From: CBDDFQ01 sp965227035
Lineage (GTDB): Bacteria > Pseudomonadota > Gammaproteobacteria > Burkholderiales > Burkholderiaceae_C
Direction: 5' to 3'
Assembly: GCA_965227035.1 (NCBI GenBank)
Contig: OZ245724.1
Location: 3,720,001-3,784,000, forward strand
Length of the DNA: 64,000 nucleotides
A program made the translations under genes and the position numbers. Numbering within the stretch: position 1 is the first letter of the stretch; every line of letters starts with the position of its first letter. Of this stretch, positions 51,651 through 59,782 are shown piece after piece. The notes under the pieces were generated by a model, which was given only the letters and a program-made list of their open reading frames with translations, was not told where the DNA came from and did not search any database.

Positions 51651-52334
51651 ATGGGTCAGACAATCGAACTCAAAGCCGCAGACGGCTTTGCATTTCCCGC
51701 ATACGTAGCAGAGCCTTCCGGCACGCCCAAGGGCGCAATCGTCGTGCTGCAAGAAATCTTCGGCGTGAACTCGCACATCCGCTCTGTGGCCGATGGCTAC
51801 GCTGCGAACGGTTACCTGGCGGTGGCTCCAGCTACTTTCAGCCGTGTGCAGAAAGACGTCGAGCTGGGCTACACCGGTCCCGACATGAAGACCGGCAGCG
51901 GCCTGAAGGCTGCAGTCGAAGCGCTACCGGCTCCCGGTGTGTTCGCAGACATCCAGGCTGCGGTCGATTACGCCGCGAAAGCGGGCAAGGTCGGCGTCGT
52001 CGGTTACTGCTGGGGCGGATGGCTGGCCTGGCGCGCCGCCGAACTTATCAAGGGAATCTCTGCGGCAGTGCCGTATTACGGCGGTGGCATGACCGTAGGC
52101 ACCGAGCCAAATCGCAAGCCGAAGGTTCCTGTCATTGCGCACTTCGGCGCGAAAGACACGCACATCACGATCGACACGGTGGAGGCTTTCAAGAAGGCAC
52201 AGCCGGACGTCGAGGTCTACGTGTACGACGCCGATCACGGCTTCAACTGCGATCAGCGCGGATCTTACGATGCGCCCGCCGCGAAGCTGGCGCTCGAGCG
52301 CACGCTGGCGTTCTTTGCGAAGCACGTGGGCTGA
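51651..52334 (+). CDS. Dienelactone hydrolase family protein
   Basis: A 227-residue alpha/beta hydrolase with a cysteine nucleophile (VGVVGYCWGGWLAWRA), Asp in AHFGAKDTH and His in YDADHGFNC. IVVLQEIFGVNSHIRSVADGYA is the family start. It opens lactones such as dienelactones formed in chloroaromatic routes, or acts as a general esterase. ATG 51651 follows AAGGAG by 7 bases, 2 bases after the isomerase stop, so the two form an operon ended by a strong terminator. Confidence 0.92.
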   Translation: MGQTIELKAADGFAFPAYVAEPSGTPKGAIVVLQEIFGVNSHIRSVADGYAANGYLAVAPATFSRVQKDVELGYTGPDMKTGSGLKAAVEALPAPGVFADIQAAVDYAAKAGKVGVVGYCWGGWLAWRAAELIKGISAAVPYYGGGMTVGTEPNRKPKVPVIAHFGAKDTHITIDTVEAFKKAQPDVEVYVYDADHGFNCDQRGSYDAPAAKLALERTLAFFAKHVG

Positions 52335-52380
52335 GAACTGCTCCGTGGGGCTGCGCGGGGCTGCGCCGAGCAGATAACGG

Positions 52381-52407
52381 AAAAAGCCGGCTTCGCGCCG
52401 GCTTTTT
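52381..52407. terminator. Bidirectional intrinsic terminator
   Basis: GCCGGC (52386-52391) and GCCGGC (52397-52402) pair around TTCGC, flanked by five A and five T. It serves the dienelactone hydrolase operon on the plus strand and the CorA gene on the minus strand. Confidence 0.9.
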
Positions 52408-52425
52408 CACGTCTTGGCGAGCGAT

Positions 52426-53538
52426 CTACTTTCCGCTTCGCGCCAGATAACTCTTGCGCCAGAACACGCTCACCAACAGGACGGTGACCAAAACCATCGA
52501 TCCCATCGCGAGCCAGAATCCGTCTTTGAGATGCAGCAGCGGAATGAATTCGAAGTTCATTCCGAAAATCCCGGCGATCAAATTGAGCGGCAGAAAAATT
52601 GCGGTGAGCACCGTGAGTGTTCGCATGATGTCGTTGGTGCGATTGCTCTGCGCGCTGAAGTGCATCTGAACGGTTGTTTCTGCGCTCTCTTGCAGCCGCC
52701 TCACGTGGTGCACCACGCGCTCGATATGTTCGAGAACATCGCGGCTTCTCACCTTGAGCAGGTCGAGCTCGCGTTGCGCCGCAGGCGTGGGCGCTTCGGG
52801 CCAGGTTTCGATCGAATCGATCCAGTCCTGCACAGCGGCACGCTGGTCTTCGCAAATCTCGTCGAGATGATGCAATGACAGTCGTGCGCTCAACAGCGCC
52901 GACCAGTTGGTGAAGCGCGATTCGGGTTCGAGCAACTGCGTCTGCCAGCGGTCGAGCTGTTGAGTAAGCACGCGGCGTAAATCGAGATAGCCATCCACCA
53001 TCTGATTGACGACACGAAGCATCAGGTCGGCGGGGCTGGCGGGCAGTCGCACGCCGGTCGAACGCGCTTCGCTGGCAGTAGCGTTGAGAAGACGCGCGGC
53101 ATAGGCGTCACGCACCGAGCAATCGGTGGGATGCACCGTGAGCAGAATTCTGTCGAATACCGCGAAGCCCACCGGGCTGGTATCGATATGCCGGAGCACG
53201 TTCGGTCCGCCTTTGGCCAACGGCGATGCATGCAGCGGATCGCCGGGTGCCAGCAGGTCGGTCTCGTGCACGCTGGTTCCCAATCGCCGGAACACCATGA
53301 TGTCGTACTGCGATGTGTAGTCGTAGTGCGAAGGCAGGTGGTTGTTGAGCAGATCCTTGATGTGCAGGTCGACGATCTGAACGCCGATGAGCGAATGCAA
53401 CGCTGCTTGCACCTGGGCCTCCATCACCTCGAATTCGCGGCGAGCCGTTGCAATCCAGATGTACCCGTTTTCAGGAAGCGAAGTCGGCAACGCGTCGGTC
53501 TCGACGACTTTGCTGTGGGAGATGACAAACACGCGCAT
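52426..53538 (-). CDS. corA: CorA-family magnesium transporter
   Basis: A 370-residue divalent-cation channel. A long cytoplasmic N-terminal funnel, a willow helix (about 265-320) and two C-terminal TM helices separated by the selectivity motif GMNFEFIP, ending with the basic RKSYLARSGK. It imports Mg2+ (or Co2+/Ni2+). 44 bases separate its start from the hemB stop on the same strand. Confidence 0.93.
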   Translation of the reverse strand: MRVFVISHSKVVETDALPTSLPENGYIWIATARREFEVMEAQVQAALHSLIGVQIVDLHIKDLLNNHLPSHYDYTSQYDIMVFRRLGTSVHETDLLAPGDPLHASPLAKGGPNVLRHIDTSPVGFAVFDRILLTVHPTDCSVRDAYAARLLNATASEARSTGVRLPASPADLMLRVVNQMVDGYLDLRRVLTQQLDRWQTQLLEPESRFTNWSALLSARLSLHHLDEICEDQRAAVQDWIDSIETWPEAPTPAAQRELDLLKVRSRDVLEHIERVVHHVRRLQESAETTVQMHFSAQSNRTNDIMRTLTVLTAIFLPLNLIAGIFGMNFEFIPLLHLKDGFWLAMGSMVLVTVLLVSVFWRKSYLARSGK

Positions 53539-53582
53539 GGACTGAGTTTTCTTTCTTCGAAGTCTTTTCTACTTCGGGATCT

Positions 53583-54584
53583 CTAGCGCTTCAAAAGGCG
53601 AGCGGCCTCTAGTGCGAAATAAGTAAGAACGCCATCGGCTCCGGCGCGCTTGAACGCCAGCAGGCTTTCCATCATCACGGCGTCGTGATCGAGCCAGCCA
53701 TTGATCGACGCGGCTTTCAGCATCGCGTACTCGCCACTCACCTGATAAGCGAATGTGGGCACGTGAAACTCGTCTTTCACGCGTCGCACGATGTCCAGAT
53801 ACGGCATGCCGGGTTTGACCATCACCATGTCGGCGCCTTCCGAAATATCGAGCGCCACTTCGCGGATTGCCTCGTCGCTGTTGCCCGGATCCATCTGGTA
53901 CACGCGCTTGTTGCTCTTACCTAGGTTTGATGCCGAGCCGACCGCATCGCGGAACGGGCCGTAGAACGCGCTCGCGTATTTCGCGCTGTAAGCCATGATC
54001 CGCGTGTGGATCAGCCCGTTCGATTCGAGCGCCTGTCGAATCGCGCCGATGCGGCCATCCATCATGTCGCTGGGAGCAACGATATCGACGCCGGCTTGGG
54101 CTTGCACCACGGCCTGCTTCGTGAGGATCTCGACCGTTTCGTCGTTGAGGATGTAGCCGGTGTCGTCGAGCACGCCGTCCTGCCCGTGGCTGGTGTACGG
54201 ATCGAGCGCCACATCGGTCATCACGCCGAGCTGCGGAAACTCTTTCTTGAGCGCTGCAACTACCCGCGGAACCAGGCCGTCGGGATTCGTCGCCTCGGCA
54301 CCGTCCAGCGTTTTGAGTTTCGATTCGATCACCGGGAAAAGCGCCATCACCGGAATGCCCAACTCCACGCAATCCTCGGCGACCTTCAGCAAGAGATCGA
54401 GGCTCATGCGCTCGACGCCTGGCATCGATGCGACCGCTTCGCGCTTGTTCGTGCCTTCGTGAACGAAAACCGGATAAATCAGGTCGTGCGGCGTTACCGC
54501 GTGCTCGCGCACGAGATTGCGTGTGAAGTCATCGCGGCGGAGTCGGCGCGGGCGATTGGCGGGAAACGGGGCGTGAATGCTCAT
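53583..54584 (-). CDS. hemB: Delta-aminolevulinic acid dehydratase (porphobilinogen synthase)
   Basis: A 333-residue enzyme condensing two 5-aminolevulinates to porphobilinogen in haem synthesis. Early motif RPRRLRRDDFTRNLVREH, DVALDPYTSHGQDGV, MAYSAKYASAFYGPFRDA (Schiff-base lysine region), and MVKPGMPYLDIVRR with the second Lys. SGEYAMLKAA is also conserved. Divergent from hemJ, 137 bases apart, with a small TTCCCGGGAA palindrome between. Confidence 0.95.
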   Translation of the reverse strand: MSIHAPFPANRPRRLRRDDFTRNLVREHAVTPHDLIYPVFVHEGTNKREAVASMPGVERMSLDLLLKVAEDCVELGIPVMALFPVIESKLKTLDGAEATNPDGLVPRVVAALKKEFPQLGVMTDVALDPYTSHGQDGVLDDTGYILNDETVEILTKQAVVQAQAGVDIVAPSDMMDGRIGAIRQALESNGLIHTRIMAYSAKYASAFYGPFRDAVGSASNLGKSNKRVYQMDPGNSDEAIREVALDISEGADMVMVKPGMPYLDIVRRVKDEFHVPTFAYQVSGEYAMLKAASINGWLDHDAVMMESLLAFKRAGADGVLTYFALEAARLLKR

Positions 54585-54721
54585 CCGAAAATTGTGCCTG
54601 ATTGCGGTGACTTACCCAATTCCCGGGAAAACAATGCGGCTGCGTCCAATGGAAGCCGGACGAAAGCAATGCGGTCTGTATTAATTCACGCATTTGCATA
54701 TTTGCTAACTAAACTCGCGTG

Positions 54722-55150
54722 ATGCTCTGGATTAAATCTCTTCACATCTTTTTCATCGCAAGCTGGTTCGCCGGCCTGTTTTACCTGCCGCGCGTTTTCG
54801 TGAATCTCGCGATGGTGCCTGCAGAATCCATCGCAGAGAAACAGCGCCTGCTGTTGATGGCTCGCAAGCTCCTGCGATTCACGACACTGCTCGCTGTGCC
54901 GGCTCTCGTTTTCGGCATCTGGCTATGGATGGGATACGGAATCGGGCGCGGACCGGGCAACGGCTGGATGCACGCCAAGCTGCTGTTCGTTGCGCTGGTT
55001 CTGGGCTACCACCACGCCTGCGGAGGCATTCTTCGCAAATTCGAATCTGATCGGAATACCCGCAGTCATCGCTGGTATCGCTGGTTCAACGAAGCGCCTA
55101 CTGTTTTGCTGCTTGTCATCGTCATTCTCGTGGTGGTCAAACCGTTCTGA
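54722..55150 (+). CDS. hemJ: HemJ-type protoporphyrinogen oxidase (CopD-like membrane protein)
   Basis: A 142-residue protein with four hydrophobic helices. LHIFFIASWFAGLFYLPRVFV, WMHAKLLFVALVLGYHHACG and the ending WFNEAPTVLLLVIVILVVVK match the HemJ (UPF0093) family that oxidises protoporphyrinogen IX at the membrane. ATG 54722 is preferred over GTG 54719. Being next to hemB supports a haem-synthesis role. Other CopD-like functions remain possible. Confidence 0.8.
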   Translation: MLWIKSLHIFFIASWFAGLFYLPRVFVNLAMVPAESIAEKQRLLLMARKLLRFTTLLAVPALVFGIWLWMGYGIGRGPGNGWMHAKLLFVALVLGYHHACGGILRKFESDRNTRSHRWYRWFNEAPTVLLLVIVILVVVKPF

Positions 55151-55163
55151 TCGCGCTGCGCCG

Positions 55164-56279
55164 ATGCAAAAAACTTCGGCCTGGCCACTCGCGCTGCTCT
55201 ACTCGGCGCTCATCGTGTATGCCAGCCTCTACCCATTCGGTGAGTGGCGCGATCAGGGAATCGCGCCTTGGGCATTTTTAACCGCGTCACTTCCGAAGTA
55301 CTGGACCTGGTTCGACGTCATTGCGAACGTGCTCGGCTACGCGCCCGTCGGATTTCTGCTGGTCATTGCGGCACTGCGGTCGACTTCCGGGCAGCGCACG
55401 TCGCAACCGGTATTCGCGTTCGTGGTCATGGCCATGCTGGCTTGTGCGCTCCTCTCTCTTTGCATGGAGACGCTGCAAAGCTATTTGCCATCCCGCGTGC
55501 CTTCGAACGTCGATTTCGCGTTGAATACGGCCGGCGGTTTCGCCGGTGCCTGCATTGCTGGGTTACTCGAACCACTTGGCGCCATCGATCGCTGGGCTCG
55601 GTTTCGCAGCAAATGGTTTGTGCAGGAGTCGCGGGGCGCGCTGGTTCTGATCGCGCTGTGGCCTGTCGCTCTGCTTTTTCCTGCGCCTGTGCCGTTCGGA
55701 CTCGGACAGGTTTTCGAGCGGGTTGAAAACTTTCTGGCGGAGGTCCTGCAGGACACCCCATTTCTGGATTGGCTTCCAGTTCGAGAATTCGACCTTCAGC
55801 CGCTGGTGCCCAGCGCAGAAATGTTGTGCGTCATGTTGGGCGCGCTCGCACCGTGCCTTCTGGCTTTCAGTGTCATGAACGGCTGGTTCAAACGCCTGAT
55901 CGCCGGCTTGTTCCTGATTACGGTGGGAATCGCCACGACCGTGCTGTCGTCTGCGCTGAGCTTCGGCCCTGCGCATTCCTGGGCATGGCTGGGGGATCCA
56001 TCCACCGCCGGCATCGTGCTGGCCTGCGTGGCCATCTTCATCCTGCTTCCCTTCCCGCGCCGGGGCTGCGCTGCTATCGCGCTGGTCTGTATTGCCTTCT
56101 TTTTAAGCATCCTGAACCAGGCACCCACAAGCGCCTATTTCGCGCAGACACTGCAGACCTGGGAGCAGGGCCGGTTCATTCGCTTTCACGGAATCGTGCA
56201 ATGGCTGGGTTGGCTTTGGCCCTATCTGACCCTCTTGTATCTGCTCGCGATGGTCTCGGTATCGCAGCGAAAAAACTAG
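55164..56279 (+). CDS. VanZ-family membrane protein
   Basis: A 371-residue protein with about ten hydrophobic helices. The N-terminal 130 residues are VanZ-like (YSALIVYASLYPFGEWRD; DVIANVLGYAPVGFLLV; SLCMETLQSYLPSRVPSNVD). The C-terminal half is an uncharacterised membrane region. VanZ proteins are linked to glycopeptide tolerance in some bacteria, but their biochemistry is unclear. 13 bases after hemJ and 8 before the ferredoxin-like gene, suggesting an operon. Confidence 0.85.
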   Translation: MQKTSAWPLALLYSALIVYASLYPFGEWRDQGIAPWAFLTASLPKYWTWFDVIANVLGYAPVGFLLVIAALRSTSGQRTSQPVFAFVVMAMLACALLSLCMETLQSYLPSRVPSNVDFALNTAGGFAGACIAGLLEPLGAIDRWARFRSKWFVQESRGALVLIALWPVALLFPAPVPFGLGQVFERVENFLAEVLQDTPFLDWLPVREFDLQPLVPSAEMLCVMLGALAPCLLAFSVMNGWFKRLIAGLFLITVGIATTVLSSALSFGPAHSWAWLGDPSTAGIVLACVAIFILLPFPRRGCAAIALVCIAFFLSILNQAPTSAYFAQTLQTWEQGRFIRFHGIVQWLGWLWPYLTLLYLLAMVSVSQRKN

Positions 56280-56287
56280 AATGCCCC

Positions 56288-56665
56288 ATGAGCGACAAAC
56301 CCAAAATCCAGCCAACGGCCATTCCGGTGACCGACCAGACCAGCTACTACGAACGTCATGTGTTCTTCTGTTTGAACGAGCGCAAAGGCAATGAAGAATC
56401 CTGTGCGCGGCACAACGCCCAGGACGGATTCGACCATTGCAAGTCCGCTGTCAAAAAGGCGGGTCTGTCGGGTCCGGGCAAGGTTCGCGTGAACAAGGCC
56501 GGATGTCTTGATCGATGCGCAGCCGGACCTGTCATGGTCGTGTATCCGGAAGCCGTCTGGTACACCTATGTGGACAAGGAAGACATCGACGAGATCGTAG
56601 AGTCGCATCTCAAGAATGGCGTGCCGGTAGAGCGGCTGTTGACGCCTCCGCATCTGGGCCGCTGA
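56288..56665 (+). CDS. (2Fe-2S) ferredoxin-like protein
   Basis: A 125-residue thioredoxin-like [2Fe-2S] domain protein. The ligand set appears as FFCLNERKGNEESC and KAGCLDRCAAGPV, the Cys-x10-Cys ... Cys-x3-Cys arrangement. WYTYVDKEDIDEIVESHL is the usual C-terminal helix. It is probably an electron carrier or regulatory cluster protein. ATG 56288 lies 8 bases after the VanZ stop, and the hydrolase starts 4 bases after its own stop. Confidence 0.88.
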   Translation: MSDKPKIQPTAIPVTDQTSYYERHVFFCLNERKGNEESCARHNAQDGFDHCKSAVKKAGLSGPGKVRVNKAGCLDRCAAGPVMVVYPEAVWYTYVDKEDIDEIVESHLKNGVPVERLLTPPHLGR

Positions 56666-56669
56666 TCGC

Positions 56670-57293
56670 ATGAACGCGCAAACAGAGCGCCTGTCGGTCG
56701 CGGGAGCAGCGGGAAATATCGAGGTCCTTCGCGATGAGCCCGCCGATTCATCGCGCGGCATCGCAATCGTCGCGCATCCGCATCCCTTGTTCGGCGGCAC
56801 CATGGACAACAAAGTGGTGCAGACCCTGGCTCGAGCATTCATGCAATGCGGCTGGACCACGATCCGGTTCAATTTTCGCGGCGTTGGCGCAAGCGCTGGA
56901 GTGCATGACGAAGGTCGAGGCGAGCTGGACGACATGCTGAAAGTCATCGAAGAACTCGGCGGCGACGGAGCTCTTTGCGTTTCGGGGTTTTCGTTCGGGT
57001 CGTTCGTTGCCAGCCATGCAATCGAGAAATTGTGGTCTTCCCGCACGATCGAGCGAATCGTTCTGGTCGGAACGGCTGCATCGCGATTCACCGTGGCGAC
57101 ACTACCTGCCGACTCCTTGGACAAAACACTGGTAGTCCATGGTGAGCAGGACGACACGGTGCCCCTGTCGTCGGTCATGGACTGGGCGCGCCCTCAGTCG
57201 CTTCCGGTAACAGTAGTTCCTGGAGGCGGACACTTTTTCCACGGACAATTGCCGCTGCTGAAAAACCTGGTCGTCAGGCACCTGCCCGCCTGA
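56670..57293 (+). CDS. Small alpha/beta hydrolase
   Basis: A 207-residue hydrolase of the COG2945 type. It has IVAHPHPLFGGTMDNKVVQT (oxyanion/His-Pro-His-Pro), FNFRGVGASAGVHD, nucleophile VSGFSFGSFVA, HGEQDDTVP with the acid and GGGHFFHGQL with the catalytic His. The substrate is unknown. It ends the hemJ-VanZ-ferredoxin-hydrolase group. Confidence 0.88.
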   Translation: MNAQTERLSVAGAAGNIEVLRDEPADSSRGIAIVAHPHPLFGGTMDNKVVQTLARAFMQCGWTTIRFNFRGVGASAGVHDEGRGELDDMLKVIEELGGDGALCVSGFSFGSFVASHAIEKLWSSRTIERIVLVGTAASRFTVATLPADSLDKTLVVHGEQDDTVPLSSVMDWARPQSLPVTVVPGGGHFFHGQLPLLKNLVVRHLPA

Positions 57294-57363
57294 TTCCGCC
57301 TTTTCCCGCGTCGCCGAGAACCTCTCCCGACAGTTTTTATTCCCGCCAGACTTTCAAATATTC

Positions 57364-58542
57364 ATGACAAGACTTCTTAGCGCATTCCTCGCGCGCACCC
57401 TGCTAGCGTTGCTTCCGTTCACCGCTTTCCTGAGCGCTCCCGTGTTTGCGCAAGTTCCGCAGCCTCCTGAAATTGCCGCGCGCTCGTATCTGCTCATCGA
57501 TGTGACTTCGCATCAGGTGCTTGCCGCAAAAGACGCAGATTCGCCGGTCGAGCCCGCGTCGCTCACCAAATTGATGACTGCATATCTGGTGTTCGACGCG
57601 CTGAAATCGAAGAAGCTCGATCTGAAGCAGACGCTGCCAGTCAGCGAACGTGCCTGGAAAATGCCCGGATCACGGATGTTCATCGATCCGAAAATGCAGG
57701 TTCCGGTCGAAGATCTGGTCAAGGGTCTGATCGTGCAGTCCGGAAACGACGCAACTATCGCGCTGGCTGAAGGCGTCGCCGGATCGGTCGAGCGCTTTGT
57801 CCAGCTCATGAACGAACAGGCCAAAGCGATGGGCTTGAACTCCACGAGCTACAAAAACCCCGAAGGTCTGACCGAAGCAGGTCACACGACTACCGCTCGC
57901 GATCTGAGCGTTCTGGCCCAGCGCCTGATGAACGATTTCCCGGAATACATCGGCTTCTACGCCATCAAGAAATACCGTTATCCCGGCACGCCCGCTGCCA
58001 ACGACACCAATCGCAACATGCTCCTGTTCCGCGATCCGAGCGTCGACGGGCTGAAAACCGGCCACACCGACGCGGCTGGGTATTGCATCATCGCCACCGC
58101 TCATCGCGATTTCCCGAATGTCGGTTCCCGCCGCCTGCTTTCGATCATCCTGGGAGCGTCGAGCGAGACTTCCCGAGCCAACGAGTCGCAAAAACTACTC
58201 AATTGGGGCTACACCGCCTTCGAAGCGATCAAACTTTTCGATGCCAACCAAGCCGTGGTTTCGCCGCGGGTCTGGAAAGGGTCCACCAAAGAAGTGAAGC
58301 TTGGACAGCCCAAGGCAATAGTGGTTTCGGTGCCCGCCGGAAGCGGATCCAAGATCAAAACGAATGTGGCTCGCCCGGATCCCTTGATTGCTCCGATTGC
58401 ACAGGGCAAACAGGTGGCGACCCTCAAAATCACGGTGGGGGAACAGGCTCTCGCCGATGTGCCGCTGGTGGCACTCGAGCCGGTCGAGCAGGCCGGCATC
58501 GTCGGCCGCGCCTGGGATGCAATGCGCCTTTGGGTGCAGTAA
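57364..58542 (+). CDS. D-alanyl-D-alanine carboxypeptidase (PBP5/6 family)
   Basis: A 392-residue low-molecular-weight PBP. The signal peptide (about 1-29, ending VFAQ) is followed by SxxK in PASLTKLM, SxN in QSGNDATIALAEG, and KTG in GLKTGHTDAAG, then the C-terminal PBP5 beta domain and a membrane-anchoring amphipathic end (GRAWDAMRLWVQ). It trims pentapeptides in the periplasm. 70 bases after the hydrolase; upstream of rpsL instead of the usual rpoC. Confidence 0.93.
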   Translation: MTRLLSAFLARTLLALLPFTAFLSAPVFAQVPQPPEIAARSYLLIDVTSHQVLAAKDADSPVEPASLTKLMTAYLVFDALKSKKLDLKQTLPVSERAWKMPGSRMFIDPKMQVPVEDLVKGLIVQSGNDATIALAEGVAGSVERFVQLMNEQAKAMGLNSTSYKNPEGLTEAGHTTTARDLSVLAQRLMNDFPEYIGFYAIKKYRYPGTPAANDTNRNMLLFRDPSVDGLKTGHTDAAGYCIIATAHRDFPNVGSRRLLSIILGASSETSRANESQKLLNWGYTAFEAIKLFDANQAVVSPRVWKGSTKEVKLGQPKAIVVSVPAGSGSKIKTNVARPDPLIAPIAQGKQVATLKITVGEQALADVPLVALEPVEQAGIVGRAWDAMRLWVQ

Positions 58543-58579
58543 GCCTGCGTCGACTTCGGGCGTAGTTCCGGGGCTTTAT

Positions 58580-58608
58580 TTGCGCCGGTCAATTCCCCCT
58601 GCTACACT
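58580..58608 (+). promoter_or_regulatory. Candidate promoter of the str operon
   Basis: TTGCGC (58580-58585) and TACACT (58603-58608) with 17-base spacing. The expected start, near 58615, is followed at once by the 14-base palindrome TTCGGAATTCCGAA (58618-58631), which could fold at the 5' end of the leader. Confidence 0.55.
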
Positions 58609-58679
58609 CGAAGGCTTTTCGGAATTCCGAAGGGATTCACGTTTTCCGTTTTATTTCAAACGTTTAGGGACGTTTTTCA

Positions 58680-59057
58680 ATGCCAACCATCAATCAACTG
58701 GTGCGTCAGGGTCGTGAGGTCGAAAAGACCAACTCGAAGAGCCCTGCGATGCAAAACTCGCCACAACGGCGCGGTGTTTGCACCCGTGTGTACACCACGA
58801 CGCCAAAAAAGCCTAACTCCGCTCTGCGTAAAGTCGCCAAAGTGCGCCTGACCAACGGGTTCGAAGTTATTTCCTACATCGGCGGCGAAGGCCACAACCT
58901 GCAAGAACACTCGGTTGTTCTGGTTCGTGGTGGTCGTGTCAAGGATTTGCCAGGTGTGCGTTATCACATCGTGCGCGGATCCCTCGATTTGCAAGGCGTG
59001 AAAGATCGCAAGCAATCGCGCTCCAAGTACGGCGCCAAGCGCCCCAAGAAGGCCTGA
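58680..59057 (+). CDS. rpsL: 30S ribosomal protein S12
   Basis: A 125-residue S12. TTTPKKPNSALRK carries the Lys43 position and RGGRVKDLPGVRYH the Lys88 position, both in the form associated with streptomycin sensitivity. It opens the rpsL-rpsG-fusA-tuf-rpsJ cluster; a preceding rpoBC block is not adjacent here. Confidence 0.98.
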   Translation: MPTINQLVRQGREVEKTNSKSPAMQNSPQRRGVCTRVYTTTPKKPNSALRKVAKVRLTNGFEVISYIGGEGHNLQEHSVVLVRGGRVKDLPGVRYHIVRGSLDLQGVKDRKQSRSKYGAKRPKKA

Positions 59058-59227
59058 TCGGTCTCTTGATTCGTTAGATATTTATCGGTGTTTGAGTCGC
59101 ATGGCGCGATTTCAAACGTAGTGACCCGAAGCTGGGAATTGTCCTGGTGGGTCGAGTAAGTGAGAGTTTTTATTGACTCTCGCGGCCCCCGTAAGGGTGC
59201 CAACTGAAGCAAATTTGAGGTGAAAAA
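59058..59227 (+). promoter_or_regulatory. Structured rpsL-rpsG spacer
   Basis: The 170-base gap contains GAGAGT/ACTCTC (stem with an 8-base loop, about 59162-59181) and a GGCCCCC-GTAA-GGGTGCC-type hairpin close to the rpsG ribosome site (TTGAGGTG). In E. coli S7 represses its operon by binding the corresponding spacer; that this does so is inferred. Confidence 0.35.
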
Positions 59228-59698
59228 ATGCCACGTCGTCGCGAAGTCCCTAAACGTGAAATCCTGCCGGATCCCAAGTACGGCAATGTCGAGCTGTCCA
59301 AATTCATGAACGTGATCATGGAAGGCGGCAAGAAAGCCGTCGCTGAACGCATCATTTACGGTGCGCTCGAGCAGATGGAAAAGAAGTCGGGCAAAGACCC
59401 GCTCGAAGCTTTCAGCATCGCTATCAACAACGTGAAGCCGATGGTGGAAGTGAAGTCGCGCCGCGTTGGCGGTGCGAACTACCAGGTTCCAGTCGAAGTC
59501 CGCCCTGTCCGTCGTCTCGCTTTGTCGATGCGCTGGATCAAGGAAGCGGCGCGCAAGCGTGGTGAAAAGTCCATGGCGATGCGTCTTGCCAATGAATTGC
59601 TCGAAGCGACCGAAGGTCGTGGCGGCGCAATGAAGAAGCGTGACGAAGTTCACCGCATGGCAGAAGCGAACAAGGCATTCAGCCACTTCCGCTTCTAA
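59228..59698 (+). CDS. rpsG: 30S ribosomal protein S7
   Basis: A 156-residue S7, starting MPRRREVPKREILPD and including NVIMEGGKKAVAERI and RRLALSMRWIKEAARKR. It nucleates assembly of the 30S head and may repress the operon. AGGTG, 5 bases upstream, supports the ATG. Confidence 0.98.
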   Translation: MPRRREVPKREILPDPKYGNVELSKFMNVIMEGGKKAVAERIIYGALEQMEKKSGKDPLEAFSIAINNVKPMVEVKSRRVGGANYQVPVEVRPVRRLALSMRWIKEAARKRGEKSMAMRLANELLEATEGRGGAMKKRDEVHRMAEANKAFSHFRF

Positions 59699-59723
59699 AT
59701 CGCCCCCATATTCAGAGATAACG

Positions 59724-59757
59724 CAAGCCCGCACCAACGGATTAGTTGGCGGGCTTG
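59724..59757 (+). other. Hairpin in the rpsG-fusA spacer
   Basis: CAAGCCCG/CGGGCTTG (8 bp) and inner CCAAC/GTTGG (5 bp) pair around GGATTA, with two unpaired bases on the left. There is no T-tract, so it is more likely an RNA processing or stability element than a terminator. Confidence 0.5.
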
Positions 59758-59782
59758 TGGTCATTAACGGAGAAACTTTTTT

